Shown: piece by piece, positions 24,347-33,114 of the stretch
Layout: each line of letters starts with the position of its first letter
Numbering within the stretch: position 1 is the stretch's first letter
Origin: Synergistaceae bacterium
GTDB taxonomy: Bacteria; Synergistota; Synergistia; Synergistales; Aminobacteriaceae
Assembly: GCA_017443985.1 (NCBI GenBank)
Contig: JAFSXR010000037.1
Location: 25,552-89,551 of the forward strand
Direction of reading: 5' to 3'
Length of the DNA stretch: 64,000 nucleotides
The notes under the pieces: model-generated
What the model was told of the DNA's origin: nothing
Seen by the model: the letters and a program-made list of their open reading frames with translations, nothing else
Database searches by the model: none
Program-made: the position numbers and the translations under genes

Positions 24347-26806
24347 TTAGAGATTTCCCCAGTCCGCATTGGTAACGCACTCTTTAATTTTTTCAAAACG
24401 TTCGCGCTCGGCTTCGGGTATTCTGAAATTCTTAGCCTCTTCTATCATTCTGTCAATGTTATCTAAATCGAAATCGGCCGCGAAATTTTTTATCAGAGAA
24501 TACATCTCGTGCAAATCCGTCACGGAAATTTCCGGCAGGGACATATCCGGCTCGTCATTGCTGCCAAAGACCTGAGCTAAAATTTCTTTATAAGCTCTGT
24601 ATTTTTTGAGCAGTGCCGGAGTTTTTGTTTCTATCTCGTGTTCGTCGTTTTTATCGCCGCATTCCTCTAAATATTTCGCGTCCGCAGAGAGTTCTAATGC
24701 TCCGACGAGTCTTGCCGCGCTCTTGAGTGCGTGAACTTTTACGGTGTAGTTCTTAATATCTTTCTCGCGTTCAAAATTTTCTATCTCGTCGGCTTTTTTG
24801 TCGAGGGTGTTATAAAAAATTTCCAGTGCCTGAATAAAAGTGTCTTCGCTTCCGCAGTTCGTTACGGCTGCATTAAAATCAATGCCGCTGAGATTTTTAT
24901 ACTTCGTATACTCGTCATTTTCATTTTTATTTTTATCTTCACTTTCATTTTCTTCTTTGACTACATTCACATCAGCGACAGGCACGCTATTTTTCGCGCT
25001 GTCATCTTCTGAAATATCATCGCCGCGAATTATTAAATCGTCAGGAAGATACTCAAGCAGAACCTGCTCAAGTCTCACGGTGTCAACCGGCTTTGAAATA
25101 TAATCGCTGAAGCCTTCGTCAATGTATAGCTGCCTCGCTCCTAAAACGGCGTTAGCCGTAAGAGCCACGACAGGCGTATTAAAATTTAATCCGTCCGTCA
25201 TTTTTTTCATGTTGTGGAATGCTTCTATGCCGTCCATGCCGGGCATTCTGTGATCTAAGAATATCATGTTGTAATGATTCATTCTGACCATTTGCAGCAT
25301 TTCAAGACCGCTCGAGGCAGTGTCGATTTTTATTTTCGTTTTCTTCAATAAATTTGCGAACACGAGCAAATTAACGTCAGCGTCATCAACGACAAGAACA
25401 CGCGCATTAGGAGCCTGGAACGTGTGCATAAGTTTTTTATCGTGGCTGAGCGACACAGAAAAAGCTCTCTCGTAATTTCCGATCGGTTCCCATTTAACGA
25501 CGGTCTGACGGACTTCAAACGAGAACGTCGAGCCTTTATGATAAACGCTTTCAACTTTTAACTCCGTGCCCATTAGCTGTAATAATTTCTGAACGATAGA
25601 GAGGCCAAGCCCGGAGCCGTCCGCGTTGAATTTTCTTGATGACTCTATATGTTCAAAGGGCTGGAATATATATTCTAAGTCGTCGGATTTTATTCCGATT
25701 CCTGTGTCAGTTACCGCGCACTTCAATAAAATCGTATATGCGTCAACTTTTTCGTAGCCCATTGTAACAGTAACGCCTCCGCGTTCCGTGTATTTAATGG
25801 CATTGTTTAATATATTCAGCATAACCTGCCGGATATGATATTCATCGCCGTCTAAAATTCTTGGAATTGTTTTATCTACGTTGACGGTGAAGGTCAGGGA
25901 TTTTTTCTTTGCTCCCTCCGCTGCCATATTAACGAGGTCATTAATAAGCGAGCTTAAATCATAACGGACGGGGCTTATTTCCATTTTCTTGTCCTGCAGT
26001 TTCGAGAAGTCAAGAACGTCATTAATAATTCCGAGCAAAGCGCGTCCGCTTCTCTGAATTACGAGGGCATATTCGCGGATCTCCGGGCGTTCTTCCTCGC
26101 GCAAAATCATTTCGTTCATTCCTAAGATTGAGTTCATAGGAGTCCTGATTTCGTGGGACATGTTATTTAAGAAAGAACTCTTTGCTTCGTTTGCTGCTTG
26201 GGCTTCAGAAATTGCCGTCTCAAGTTTTTCCTGATTATTTTTATACGAGTAAGTGAAAAATAAAAACAGCAGGGCCAGCGTCAACGTAACTATTAAAACC
26301 GGGAAAAAAATATCGAGCGGCTGCAAGATAGAATTATTAACCGAGCCGGGATAATTTGACGCGAAAAATACATTGAGAGCGTATGCTGAAATTTCCAGCA
26401 CAATCATTATTAAAGCGTCCCAGAAATCTAAAAAGCACGGAGTAACTACGACAGATAATATAAATAATATCGGGACAATTCCTTTTGAGCCGCCGTCAAG
26501 AAAAAATAAACACGTCAGCCCGAAAATAAATCCCGCGACAACAAACGGGAAAGATATTTTTGAAATGTTCTCCGGGGTTCCGCGCTTTATCTGAACGAAC
26601 AGCCACAGCATGAGAACCGCTTGCAATAAGAAAAGCGTACAATAACACCACCCTGCCGGATTGTTATTCGCCGAAAATCTTTCAACGCCCAAGACTCCCG
26701 TGATGATCAGCGAAAAAATTCCGCAGGTCAAGAAACAAAACGCCGTAACCTTTCCGCCCCTGCGGTCAGGTTCTAAAATAAAATCCCTCAATGTTTGTAT
26801 GTTCAT
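24347..26806 (-). CDS. Hybrid sensor histidine kinase (HisKA-HATPase-REC-HPt)
   Basis: 819 aa. Six hydrophobic segments (about 20-185) form the membrane sensor. The HisKA box NNMSHEIRTPMNS has its histidine near 218, the HATPase domain includes DTGIGI and GSGLGLSI, the receiver domain has its aspartate near 515 (IFLDHRMPG), and the HPt domain has its histidine near 692 (VHALKSAARLVGA). All phosphorelay residues are present, so the BarA-like relay His-Asp-His should be active, with the receiver protein downstream as probable final acceptor. Signal unknown. Confidence 0.93.
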   Translation of the reverse strand: MNIQTLRDFILEPDRRGGKVTAFCFLTCGIFSLIITGVLGVERFSANNNPAGWCYCTLFLLQAVLMLWLFVQIKRGTPENISKISFPFVVAGFIFGLTCLFFLDGGSKGIVPILFILSVVVTPCFLDFWDALIMIVLEISAYALNVFFASNYPGSVNNSILQPLDIFFPVLIVTLTLALLFLFFTYSYKNNQEKLETAISEAQAANEAKSSFLNNMSHEIRTPMNSILGMNEMILREEERPEIREYALVIQRSGRALLGIINDVLDFSKLQDKKMEISPVRYDLSSLINDLVNMAAEGAKKKSLTFTVNVDKTIPRILDGDEYHIRQVMLNILNNAIKYTERGGVTVTMGYEKVDAYTILLKCAVTDTGIGIKSDDLEYIFQPFEHIESSRKFNADGSGLGLSIVQKLLQLMGTELKVESVYHKGSTFSFEVRQTVVKWEPIGNYERAFSVSLSHDKKLMHTFQAPNARVLVVDDADVNLLVFANLLKKTKIKIDTASSGLEMLQMVRMNHYNMIFLDHRMPGMDGIEAFHNMKKMTDGLNFNTPVVALTANAVLGARQLYIDEGFSDYISKPVDTVRLEQVLLEYLPDDLIIRGDDISEDDSAKNSVPVADVNVVKEENESEDKNKNENDEYTKYKNLSGIDFNAAVTNCGSEDTFIQALEIFYNTLDKKADEIENFEREKDIKNYTVKVHALKSAARLVGALELSADAKYLEECGDKNDEHEIETKTPALLKKYRAYKEILAQVFGSNDEPDMSLPEISVTDLHEMYSLIKNFAADFDLDNIDRMIEEAKNFRIPEAERERFEKIKECVTNADWGNL

Positions 26807-26826
26807 GTTTTGAATGATAGCACATT

Positions 26827-29229
26827 TTATTTTATTTTTAATCCTAACTGCTCTAAAATTCTTACGCCCTCCATAGCGTCGCGAGCGTAAAAATCTGCTC
26901 CGGCATATTTCGCAAGCTCTTGAGTCAGAACCGCTCCGCCGGCAATAACTTTTACATCAGGACACGCAGCTTTTAATTTTGTGATTGTGTCCTTCATGCT
27001 TGCGACCGTCGTCGTCATTAATGCACTCAAGCCGACCACATGCGCCCGGCCTTTTTCGACGGCCTCAACAATTTTTTCGGGCGGAACATCTTTTCCCAAG
27101 TCGATTACATTAAAATTATAATTTTCAAAAATCGTTTTGACTATATTTTTCCCAATGTCGTGAACGTCGCCGTAAACAGTCGCAAGAATTACGGGCTCTT
27201 TTGCTTTTCCTGACGTGCCGCCGGATTTTTCCATTGAGAGCGATAAAACTTCAAACGCCGATTTTGCGGCTTCGGCAGATTTTATTAACTGAGGCAAAAA
27301 TAATTTTCCTGTCTCGTAATCTTTGCCGACTTCATCAAGAGCCGGGACAATATAATTTTCGATAATCTCAAGCGGCTTTTTCTCATTCAGCAGCAAGCGC
27401 GTCATGTTCGCGGCTTCGTCCGCCAGACCCTTTTTAATCGCGGAGTTTAAGTTTAAGTCGGGTGAGGGGTTAGGGGTGAGAGGTGAGGAGTTTTTCTGTC
27501 CTCCTGCAACATTCGCGAGGCCGGGATTTTTTTCGCAGTAAGAAATATATTCGCTGATATCGTTTTCATCGCCCGATAATAAATTCCAAGCGTAGAGAGT
27601 CTCTTTTAAGTCAGCGTCGCCGGGATTGATAATAGCCGCGTCAAGTCCATTCATGATAGCCGCGATTAACATTGTGCGGTTGATTAATGGCCTGCGCGGA
27701 AGTCCGAATGATACGTTGCTGAGGCCGAGCACTGTGCACACGCCTAAATTTTCCTTCACAAGTTTTATAGCTTTCAAAGTTTCGGGAACTAATTTTTGCT
27801 GCGCGCTTGCCGTGAGAGTCAGACAGTCAATTAAAATATTTCTTCGAGGTATTCCGATTTTTTCAGCTTCATTTACAATTTTTTGAGCAATTAAAAATCT
27901 TTCTTCGGCCGTTTCGGGTATGCCTCTGTCGTCGAGCGTAAGACCGAGAACACACGCGCCGTATTTTTTTGCGACGGGCAAAATTTTTTCGAGGCTCTCC
28001 GCTTTTCCGTTCACGGAATTTAATAGAGGCTTGCCGTTATAAATTCTTGCGGCAGCTTCGAGTGCTTTATAGTCGGAGCTGTCTATCTGAATGGGAAGGT
28101 CAACGATGCCCTGAATATTAATCAAAGATTTTTTCAAAACTTCGGGCTCGTCTATGTCGGGAAGTCCCGTATTTAAGTCGAGAACGTCCGCGCCCTGCTC
28201 CTGCTGCTTAACTGCTTCTTTCAATAAATAATCAATGTTGCCCTCGCGCAAAGCTTTCTGTAATAATTTTTTGCCCGTCGGATTTAATCTCTCGCCGATA
28301 ACTACAAATTTTTTTCCGAACTTCGTAACTTTTGACGCTGAACAAATTACAGTCTCATCAATTACATTTCTTTTAACGGCGTTGCCGGAATGATTTAGCA
28401 CGGCATTTTTCATTTTATAAATATGTTCGGGAGTTGTTCCGCAGCAGCCTCCGAGAATTTTTACGCCCATATCCGCAAATTTGACTGCAATCTCCGCAAA
28501 TTCATCAGGGGTTACGTCATATTTTGAAACGCCGTCGCGCATTACGGGGAGTCCTGCGTTAGGCTGAACCATTACGGGAATATGAGAGAGAGAGCAGATT
28601 TTTTCGACGATCGGCAGCAACTGACGAGGACCAAGCGAACAATTAACGCCCAGCGCGTCGAGGCCAAGCCCCTCAAGAGTCGCGGTCATCGCTTCAATGG
28701 AAGTCCCGAAAAAAGTCCGGCCCGACTGTTCAAAACTCATCGTGGCAAAAACAGGAAGGCTGGAATTTTCTTTTGCCGCGAGCACGGCCGCTTTTAACTC
28801 GTATAAATCCGTGAAAGTCTCCAATAAAATTACGTCGCAGAAATTTTTTCCGGCGTTGACAATTTCCGCGACGGCCTCATAAATTTCTTCAAAAGACGCA
28901 TCGCCCGAAGGTGCCATTACACGCCCGGTTGAGCCGATGTCAAGAGCTGCATAATTACTTCCGGCGGCCTGACGCGCTAATTTTGCTCCTGCACTTACGA
29001 CTTCGGAAACACTGCGGCCGGATTTAGCTAGCTTGAATTTATTTGCGCCGAAAGTGTTAGAAGTTATGAAGTCAGCTCCGGCGTTTTTATATTCATCATG
29101 TATAGATAAAATTAAATCGGGATTAGTTAAATTTAATATTTCGGGAAGCTCGCGAAGTTTCAGACCGCGAGCCTGTAACATTGTGCCCATTCCGCCGTCA
29201 AAGAATAAAATTTTTTTGGAGTTCAGCAT
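26827..29229 (-). CDS. metH: Cobalamin-dependent methionine synthase lacking the reactivation domain
   Basis: 800 aa. Residues 1-290 are the homocysteine-binding zinc domain (GGMGTMLQARG, VNCSLGP, GGCCGTTPEH). Residues 300-560 are the pterin (methyl-THF) domain (GERLNPTGKK ... GADVLDLNTGLPDIDE). Residues 600-800 are the B12 cap and binding domains, with the cobalt-ligand motif DVHDIGKN near 691. The AdoMet reactivation domain of E. coli MetH is absent, as in many anaerobes. A Ser/Pro/Asn-rich insert near residue 583 is encoded by an in-frame heptamer array (27465-27497). Its promoter is TGTTATAAT near 29263-29271. Confidence 0.92.
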   Translation of the reverse strand: MLNSKKILFFDGGMGTMLQARGLKLRELPEILNLTNPDLILSIHDEYKNAGADFITSNTFGANKFKLAKSGRSVSEVVSAGAKLARQAAGSNYAALDIGSTGRVMAPSGDASFEEIYEAVAEIVNAGKNFCDVILLETFTDLYELKAAVLAAKENSSLPVFATMSFEQSGRTFFGTSIEAMTATLEGLGLDALGVNCSLGPRQLLPIVEKICSLSHIPVMVQPNAGLPVMRDGVSKYDVTPDEFAEIAVKFADMGVKILGGCCGTTPEHIYKMKNAVLNHSGNAVKRNVIDETVICSASKVTKFGKKFVVIGERLNPTGKKLLQKALREGNIDYLLKEAVKQQEQGADVLDLNTGLPDIDEPEVLKKSLINIQGIVDLPIQIDSSDYKALEAAARIYNGKPLLNSVNGKAESLEKILPVAKKYGACVLGLTLDDRGIPETAEERFLIAQKIVNEAEKIGIPRRNILIDCLTLTASAQQKLVPETLKAIKLVKENLGVCTVLGLSNVSFGLPRRPLINRTMLIAAIMNGLDAAIINPGDADLKETLYAWNLLSGDENDISEYISYCEKNPGLANVAGGQKNSSPLTPNPSPDLNLNSAIKKGLADEAANMTRLLLNEKKPLEIIENYIVPALDEVGKDYETGKLFLPQLIKSAEAAKSAFEVLSLSMEKSGGTSGKAKEPVILATVYGDVHDIGKNIVKTIFENYNFNVIDLGKDVPPEKIVEAVEKGRAHVVGLSALMTTTVASMKDTITKLKAACPDVKVIAGGAVLTQELAKYAGADFYARDAMEGVRILEQLGLKIK
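27465..27497. repeat. Heptamer array translated within metH
   Basis: GTGAGGGG-TTAGGGG-TGAGAGG-TGAGGAG units sit in frame inside metH, in the linker between the pterin and B12 domains, and add the residues NSSPLTPNPSPDL. Confidence 0.65.
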
Positions 29230-29262
29230 AAAAAATAATACCTCCTGCGTTTTTTAGAGGGC

Positions 29263-29271
29263 ATTATAACA
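29263..29271 (-). promoter_or_regulatory. Extended -10 promoter of metH
   Basis: TGTTATAAT on the minus strand, about 34 nt before the metH ATG; GCAGGAGG is the Shine-Dalgarno. No riboswitch-like structure is apparent. A heptamer array lies at 29274-29301. Confidence 0.65.
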
Positions 29272-29442
29272 AAGTTAGGTAGGAGTTAGGAATTAGGAGG
29301 CAAGAGTTTTTTCTTCCTGTTTCTTGATTCGATTCGTATAGAAAATTTCCTTTGATATAATGATTTTCACGAGGGGCTCGTCATGGGACACACGGCTCAT
29401 GTAAACGAGGGAGACCGCCGTGTAGAAATCTGGTGAATTAAC

Positions 29443-29586
29443 TTGAGCAAAAAGCACAAAATCTCCAGACGCAAACAGCGGCACAACCTCCTACGTTTTA
29501 TTAAGTTGATTGCCGCTGTTCTTCACTGGCTTGTTGACTTTGCCCTCTTAGCATTTCAGCTTTGGGACAGGATTAATGGTCAGTAA
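29443..29586 (+). CDS. Small basic membrane peptide, 47 aa (unit 1)
   Basis: TTG start with CTGGTGA upstream; it aligns base for base with the ATG of unit 2. The product has a Lys/Arg-rich N-terminus (residues 2-19), one hydrophobic helix (about 20-40, including LIAAVLHWLVDFALLAF) and the tail QLWDRINGQ. It aligns gap-free with the 46-residue peptide of unit 2 (shared LR..K..AA.L.WL..F.L...QLWDR..G). I do not recognise the family. Size, charge and single helix resemble type I toxins or small membrane regulators. Confidence 0.75.
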   Translation: MSKKHKISRRKQRHNLLRFIKLIAAVLHWLVDFALLAFQLWDRINGQ

Positions 29587-29620
29587 ACGTGTGTAATTCG
29601 TAGTTACACCGTAATAAAGT

Positions 29621-29655
29621 AGGGAACAACTCCCCTCAATGTTGTCCCTATTTTA
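29621..29655 (+). terminator. Terminator of unit 1
   Basis: AGGGAACAAC-TCCCCTCAAT-GTTGTCCCT followed by ATTTT; the same hairpin ends unit 2. A GTGTAA...TTACAC hairpin precedes it in unit 1. Confidence 0.7.
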
Positions 29656-29762
29656 CCACACTAAAAAATTTCCTTTGATATAATGATTTTCACGAGGGGC
29701 TCGTCATGGGACACACGGCTCATCAAACGAGGAAGTCCTCCGTGTAGAATGGAGTGATGTTT

Positions 29763-29903
29763 ATGGCTAATAAGAGCAAACGCTCCAAAGCAAAACGGCG
29801 GCAAACTTTCCTCAGGGCGATGAAGAAATTTGCCGCTTTCCTTTTCTGGCTCGCGAGTTTCCTTCTCACTGTTCTACAACTGTGGGATCGTCTCGTAGGT
29901 TAG
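29763..29903 (+). CDS. Small basic membrane peptide, 46 aa (unit 2)
   Basis: ATG with GGAG 8 nt upstream. The first 22 residues carry ten Lys/Arg (MANKSKRSKAKRRQ), followed by a hydrophobic helix (about 23-40, AAFLFWLASFLLTVL) and QLWDRLVG. Conservation with unit 1 is at protein level, with many synonymous and conservative changes, which argues that both peptides are made and selected. Confidence 0.78.
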   Translation: MANKSKRSKAKRRQTFLRAMKKFAAFLFWLASFLLTVLQLWDRLVG

Positions 29904-29939
29904 TACACGGGTGTTTCTAAACTTTTAAACCCGAATTAG

Positions 29940-29974
29940 AGGGAACAACTCCCCTCAATGTTGTCCCTATTTTA
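29940..29974 (+). terminator. Terminator of unit 2
   Basis: AGGGAACAAC...GTTGTCCCT then ATTTT, identical to unit 1. Confidence 0.7.
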
Positions 29975-30048
29975 CCACACTAAAAATTTACAGCCTAAAG
30001 TGTTAATATAATCGCAAAGTCTTTATAATTTTTCTGAGGTGATAATTC

Positions 30049-30765
30049 ATGGGAAAATTTTTCAATAAAATTCGCCAAGTCTTTAATTTATTTTTAATCA
30101 TGCTTTTAATTGCGGCTGCTACGGCTGTGTTCGCTTATTTTTTGACAACGCCTGAGCAGCGCGGAACAACCTTTTGGATTTCGGCAGGCTTTTTAGTTTT
30201 TGCTCTCGTGCTTGAAACTTTAATGGCCTCCGGGATTGCCATGCGGTCGAACGGAGGCAAAGAAATTCCGGCCGGCTTTTCTAAAGTAATTTTAGGCGGA
30301 GTTTATTTTCTCTTCGTCATCGTCATGTCCATCGGCAATGCCTTCGCTAACTTTTCCGTTACAAAATATATGTTGATTCATGTCGGCGGCCTTGTCGTTT
30401 TTCTTGTGCCCATGATAATGATGAACATGGCTTCGCTGAGATTATCAGGCGCGGACAGAAAAGAACGCGAAGAGGGACGCTTAAATCTTTCATCAATGGC
30501 TAACAGAGTCAATTATATTTTTGAGGACATGAAAGCGGCCGGGCTTCCTAAAGATTCACTTTCACAGCTCGTAAATTTTTCGGAGGCCTTGAGATATTCA
30601 GACCCTGCTCCGGCTTCGTCAAAACTTGAAAAAAATTTAGAAGAAGCAGTGAAGAATTTAGAGACCGCCGCGCAGACGAAGGACATCACGGAAATTTCGC
30701 GGGCATTCACAGCCGCAGAGAGAGCCCTCAAAGAGCGCAACGAGTTTGTAATAAATTCTAAATAA
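30049..30765 (+). CDS. Four-helix membrane protein of unknown function
   Basis: 238 aa. Hydrophobic segments lie at about residues 12-32, 42-62, 80-102 and 108-127, followed by a charged cytoplasmic tail (about 135-238) that is mostly helical and includes a Glu/Lys-rich stretch (KLEKNLEEAVKNLETAAQ). I do not recognise the family. It lies 32 nt upstream of the GT10 gene and may share its transcript. The ATG has a GAGGTGA site upstream. Confidence 0.75.
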   Translation: MGKFFNKIRQVFNLFLIMLLIAAATAVFAYFLTTPEQRGTTFWISAGFLVFALVLETLMASGIAMRSNGGKEIPAGFSKVILGGVYFLFVIVMSIGNAFANFSVTKYMLIHVGGLVVFLVPMIMMNMASLRLSGADRKEREEGRLNLSSMANRVNYIFEDMKAAGLPKDSLSQLVNFSEALRYSDPAPASSKLEKNLEEAVKNLETAAQTKDITEISRAFTAAERALKERNEFVINSK

Positions 30766-30796
30766 TTTTTTCAGCTCGGAGGAGTGAGTTTTTTAA

Positions 30797-31756
30797 TTGA
30801 AGTTCAAAACCCGAATGCTCGGCAAGATTGAGCAATTTCTTCGTCGGCATTTATATTACACGCCGTATTACATAAGGCACAGGCCACTGAACTCGCGCTA
30901 TCCTGAAATTTTTAATAAATTCGGCGAAAAGATGAGCGTATTTTTTTGGGCCGACCGTGAATGTGCCGAATCGGTTTACGGCCCTGCTGATCCTCGATAT
31001 ATTTTTTGGGACAGATATAATTTCGGGCTTACGACGCATTTTTACAGCCACTTCGAGGCATTTAACACCGTCGGGAAACCTGACAGAAAGTTCGCCATGC
31101 TGATAGAGTCCCGTGCGATAACTCCTGAGAGCTATAAAAAATTTATACGCAATAAAAAATATATTGAGAACGAATTTGAAGCCCTCTTCACTTACGATGA
31201 AGAAATTTTAGATACGTTCAGCAATGCAAAATTTGTCCCGTTCTGTGCCGGCTACTGGTACGGCGAGCCCGACAAAAATAATTACATGCGGAAAAATAAA
31301 AATATATCAATGCTCGCGTCTGATAGAAATTCGGCAAAACTTCACAGGCTCCGAAAAAAATTAGCGTTCAAGTGCAAAAAAGAAAAGCTCGCGGACACGT
31401 TCGGAAATTTTGACGGCGGCCCTTATGTAAATTGCGGCGTTACTTTGAAAGATTATAGATTTCAAATTGCTATCGAGAATGACATAAGCTCTTTCTTCTT
31501 CACTGAAAAAATTACGAACTGCTTTGCGGCTCAAACGGTCCCGATTTATTTAGGTGCAAAAAAAATTGATAAATTCTTCAATCCTGACGGCATTATTCAG
31601 ATTTCACTAGACGACGTTGAAAACATAGAAAAAGTTTTAGCTCAATGCACCCCCGAAGAATACGAACGGAGGCTCCCGGCAATTCTTGATAACTTTGAGC
31701 GCGTCAAGGAATACGCAAATTTCAGCGATTATATTTACGAAAAATATTTTATGTGA
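30797..31756 (+). CDS. Glycosyltransferase family 10 (alpha-1,3-fucosyltransferase-like)
   Basis: 319 aa. The TTG start follows GGAGGAGTGAG; ATG 30815 is an alternative. The GT10 donor-binding signature is clear near residues 230-260: FQIAIEND ... FTEKITNCFAAQTVPIYLGA. Family members transfer fucose (GDP-Fuc) or related sugars onto surface glycans. The basic N-terminus suggests peripheral membrane attachment. It is followed 13 nt later by a CapA-like gene, suggesting a surface polysaccharide role. Confidence 0.85.
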   Translation: MKFKTRMLGKIEQFLRRHLYYTPYYIRHRPLNSRYPEIFNKFGEKMSVFFWADRECAESVYGPADPRYIFWDRYNFGLTTHFYSHFEAFNTVGKPDRKFAMLIESRAITPESYKKFIRNKKYIENEFEALFTYDEEILDTFSNAKFVPFCAGYWYGEPDKNNYMRKNKNISMLASDRNSAKLHRLRKKLAFKCKKEKLADTFGNFDGGPYVNCGVTLKDYRFQIAIENDISSFFFTEKITNCFAAQTVPIYLGAKKIDKFFNPDGIIQISLDDVENIEKVLAQCTPEEYERRLPAILDNFERVKEYANFSDYIYEKYFM

Positions 31757-31769
31757 GGAATAAATTTTT

Positions 31770-32942
31770 ATGTGTAAAAAATTTTTAGCATGTATCTTTA
31801 TATTTTTATTCACGTCAGCATCAGGAGCAGAGACACGGGCGCGCTTCCTTTTCATCGGCGACATCATGACGCACCAGCAGCAATTAGACGCGGCGCGTTA
31901 CAAAGGCAAAGACAAAGAATTAATCGGCACGTATGATTTTTCGCCGCAGTTCCGAAGAGTTAAGCCGCTAATCGAAAATGCTTTCTTGGTCGGGAATTTA
32001 GAGACAACTTTTTCAGGCACGGGCAAAAAATTAAAATATGCCGGCTTCCCGATGTTCAACACGCCCGACTCATTGACTGACGTTTTGAAAGATTTAGGCA
32101 TGGATCTGCTGACGCTCGCGAACAATCATATTTTTGACAGGGGCGCGGCAGGCGCGAGACGCACAACCGTAGCTCTAGACTCTGCGGACTTAACATGGAT
32201 CGGTCTTGGCATCGACGATGTGCCGTCAAACGACGCTGTAATTTTAGAGAATGACGGAATAAAAGCCGCGTTCGTAAATCATTCTTACGGGAGCAACCTC
32301 TGGCCGAAGTCAAACGACGTTCACTTAAATATAATTTCTGAAAAGGATTTAACGATGAGCCTTGAGCGCGCAAAAAATTTAAGCCCCGACATAATCATAG
32401 CGTGCTTTCACTGGGGCAATGAGTATCACTTCGCGCCGAACGTCCATCAGAAAAAAGCCGCCGACATAGCTTTTAACAACGGAGCAGATTTATTAATCGG
32501 CACTCACCCTCACGTATTGCAGCCCGTTGAAATTAGAAATATCAGCGGAGATTTCAAGGCCGTCGCGTGGTCGCTAGGGAATTTTGTATCGTTTCAAAGA
32601 ACTTTGCCGCGTGAAAGGACCTGTATTTTAGCGGCTGAATTTGTTAAAGACGGCAACGGAAAAACGAGGCTCGCGAAAATTTCCGCCGCTCCCTTGTGGG
32701 TTATCGCGCCCGGACAAAAACGAACGGAAGTAACTTACGCAGGAAGCGATGAAAATATTATTGCGTCGCTCGACCTTGAGGGCCTGAGCAAAAATCAAAT
32801 TAAAAATCTTCGCATTGTCGGCAAAAATGTTTTAGATTTCTTAGGCGCTCAAGACGAAGTTGACGATTTTGGATTTTATACTTTATGGAAAGAAGAGTCG
32901 GCAGATATTTTTCCGAAGAGCCGAAGAAAATCTCCGAAGTGA
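31770..32942 (+). CDS. CapA-like (PGA_cap) secreted metallophosphatase-fold protein
   Basis: 390 aa with a signal peptide (residues 1-19, ending ASGA). The PGA_cap fold is marked by LFIGDIMTH, VGNLETTF, TLANNHIFDRG, ACFHWGNEY, GTHPHVLQPVE and SLGNFVSFQ, with the conserved Asp, Asn, Glu and His residues of the calcineurin-like superfamily. Members take part in poly-gamma-glutamate capsule synthesis or unknown envelope functions. No capB/capC genes are near, so capsule synthesis is not implied. Confidence 0.88.
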   Translation: MCKKFLACIFIFLFTSASGAETRARFLFIGDIMTHQQQLDAARYKGKDKELIGTYDFSPQFRRVKPLIENAFLVGNLETTFSGTGKKLKYAGFPMFNTPDSLTDVLKDLGMDLLTLANNHIFDRGAAGARRTTVALDSADLTWIGLGIDDVPSNDAVILENDGIKAAFVNHSYGSNLWPKSNDVHLNIISEKDLTMSLERAKNLSPDIIIACFHWGNEYHFAPNVHQKKAADIAFNNGADLLIGTHPHVLQPVEIRNISGDFKAVAWSLGNFVSFQRTLPRERTCILAAEFVKDGNGKTRLAKISAAPLWVIAPGQKRTEVTYAGSDENIIASLDLEGLSKNQIKNLRIVGKNVLDFLGAQDEVDDFGFYTLWKEESADIFPKSRRKSPK

Positions 32943-33108
32943 AAAATTTTGAACGCGAATTTTTTTTTGCATCTTTATTTTTTTCTTCAGCGTCGTAAAA
33001 TTTTATAAGAGCTGAAAATTTTTGAAGTCTTTGTAGTCCCCATTGTAGTCCCCAAAAAGTTCTTCCTGCAGTTTTTTCTACAGGAAGAACTTTTTTATTT
33101 TAGCACAA
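32941..33108 (-). repeat. Intergenic hairpin element, copy D
   Basis: Minus strand: TGTGCTAAAAT (33107-33097), hairpin GTTCTTCCTGTAG...CTGCAGGAAGAAC (33090-33059), T-run, GGGGACTACAATGGGGACTA, CAAAGACTTC, AAAAATTTT, then an A-rich core (AAAAAAATAAAGATGC) flanked by GCG/CGC arms. It lies between the converging capA-like and mnmE genes and supplies the mnmE terminator. Confidence 0.7.
33059..33090 (-). terminator. Rho-independent terminator after mnmE
   Basis: 13-bp stem GTTCTTCCTGTAG/CTGCAGGAAGAAC (one mismatch position), followed on the minus strand by a T-run. Confidence 0.85.
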
Positions 33109-33114
33109 TATTTT

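Larger units (their letters stand above)
29341..29665 (+). repeat. Small-membrane-peptide module, tandem unit 1
   Basis: About 323 bp: extended -10 TTTGATATAAT (TATAAT at 29356-29361), a leader identical to unit 2 over about 50 nt (29361-29400, including the hairpin ACGAG-GGG-CTCGT), an ACACGG...CCGTGTAG stem, the ORF, and the terminator stem AGGGAACAAC/GTTGTCCCT. The flanks are nearly identical to unit 2 while the ORF DNA is strongly diverged. Confidence 0.8.
29666..29985 (+). repeat. Small-membrane-peptide module, tandem unit 2
   Basis: Second copy, offset 323 bp, with TATAAT at 29679-29684, the same leader hairpins (here GAGGA-AG-TCCTC lies before the Shine-Dalgarno) and the same terminator. 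Confidence 0.8.

Noticed and set aside
24369..26594. Several plus-strand frames of 60-93 aa opposite the hybrid kinase
   Set aside because: All are antisense shadows without ribosome sites in a gene with intact kinase motifs.
29230..29340. Possible cobalamin or SAM riboswitch upstream of metH
   Set aside because: The spacer from the -10 box to the ATG is only about 34 nt, too short for either riboswitch, and no conserved core is visible.
29293..29484. 63-aa minus-strand frame across unit 1 of the small-peptide modules
   Set aside because: It has no ribosome site, is not preserved in unit 2, and crosses the promoter and leader of unit 1.
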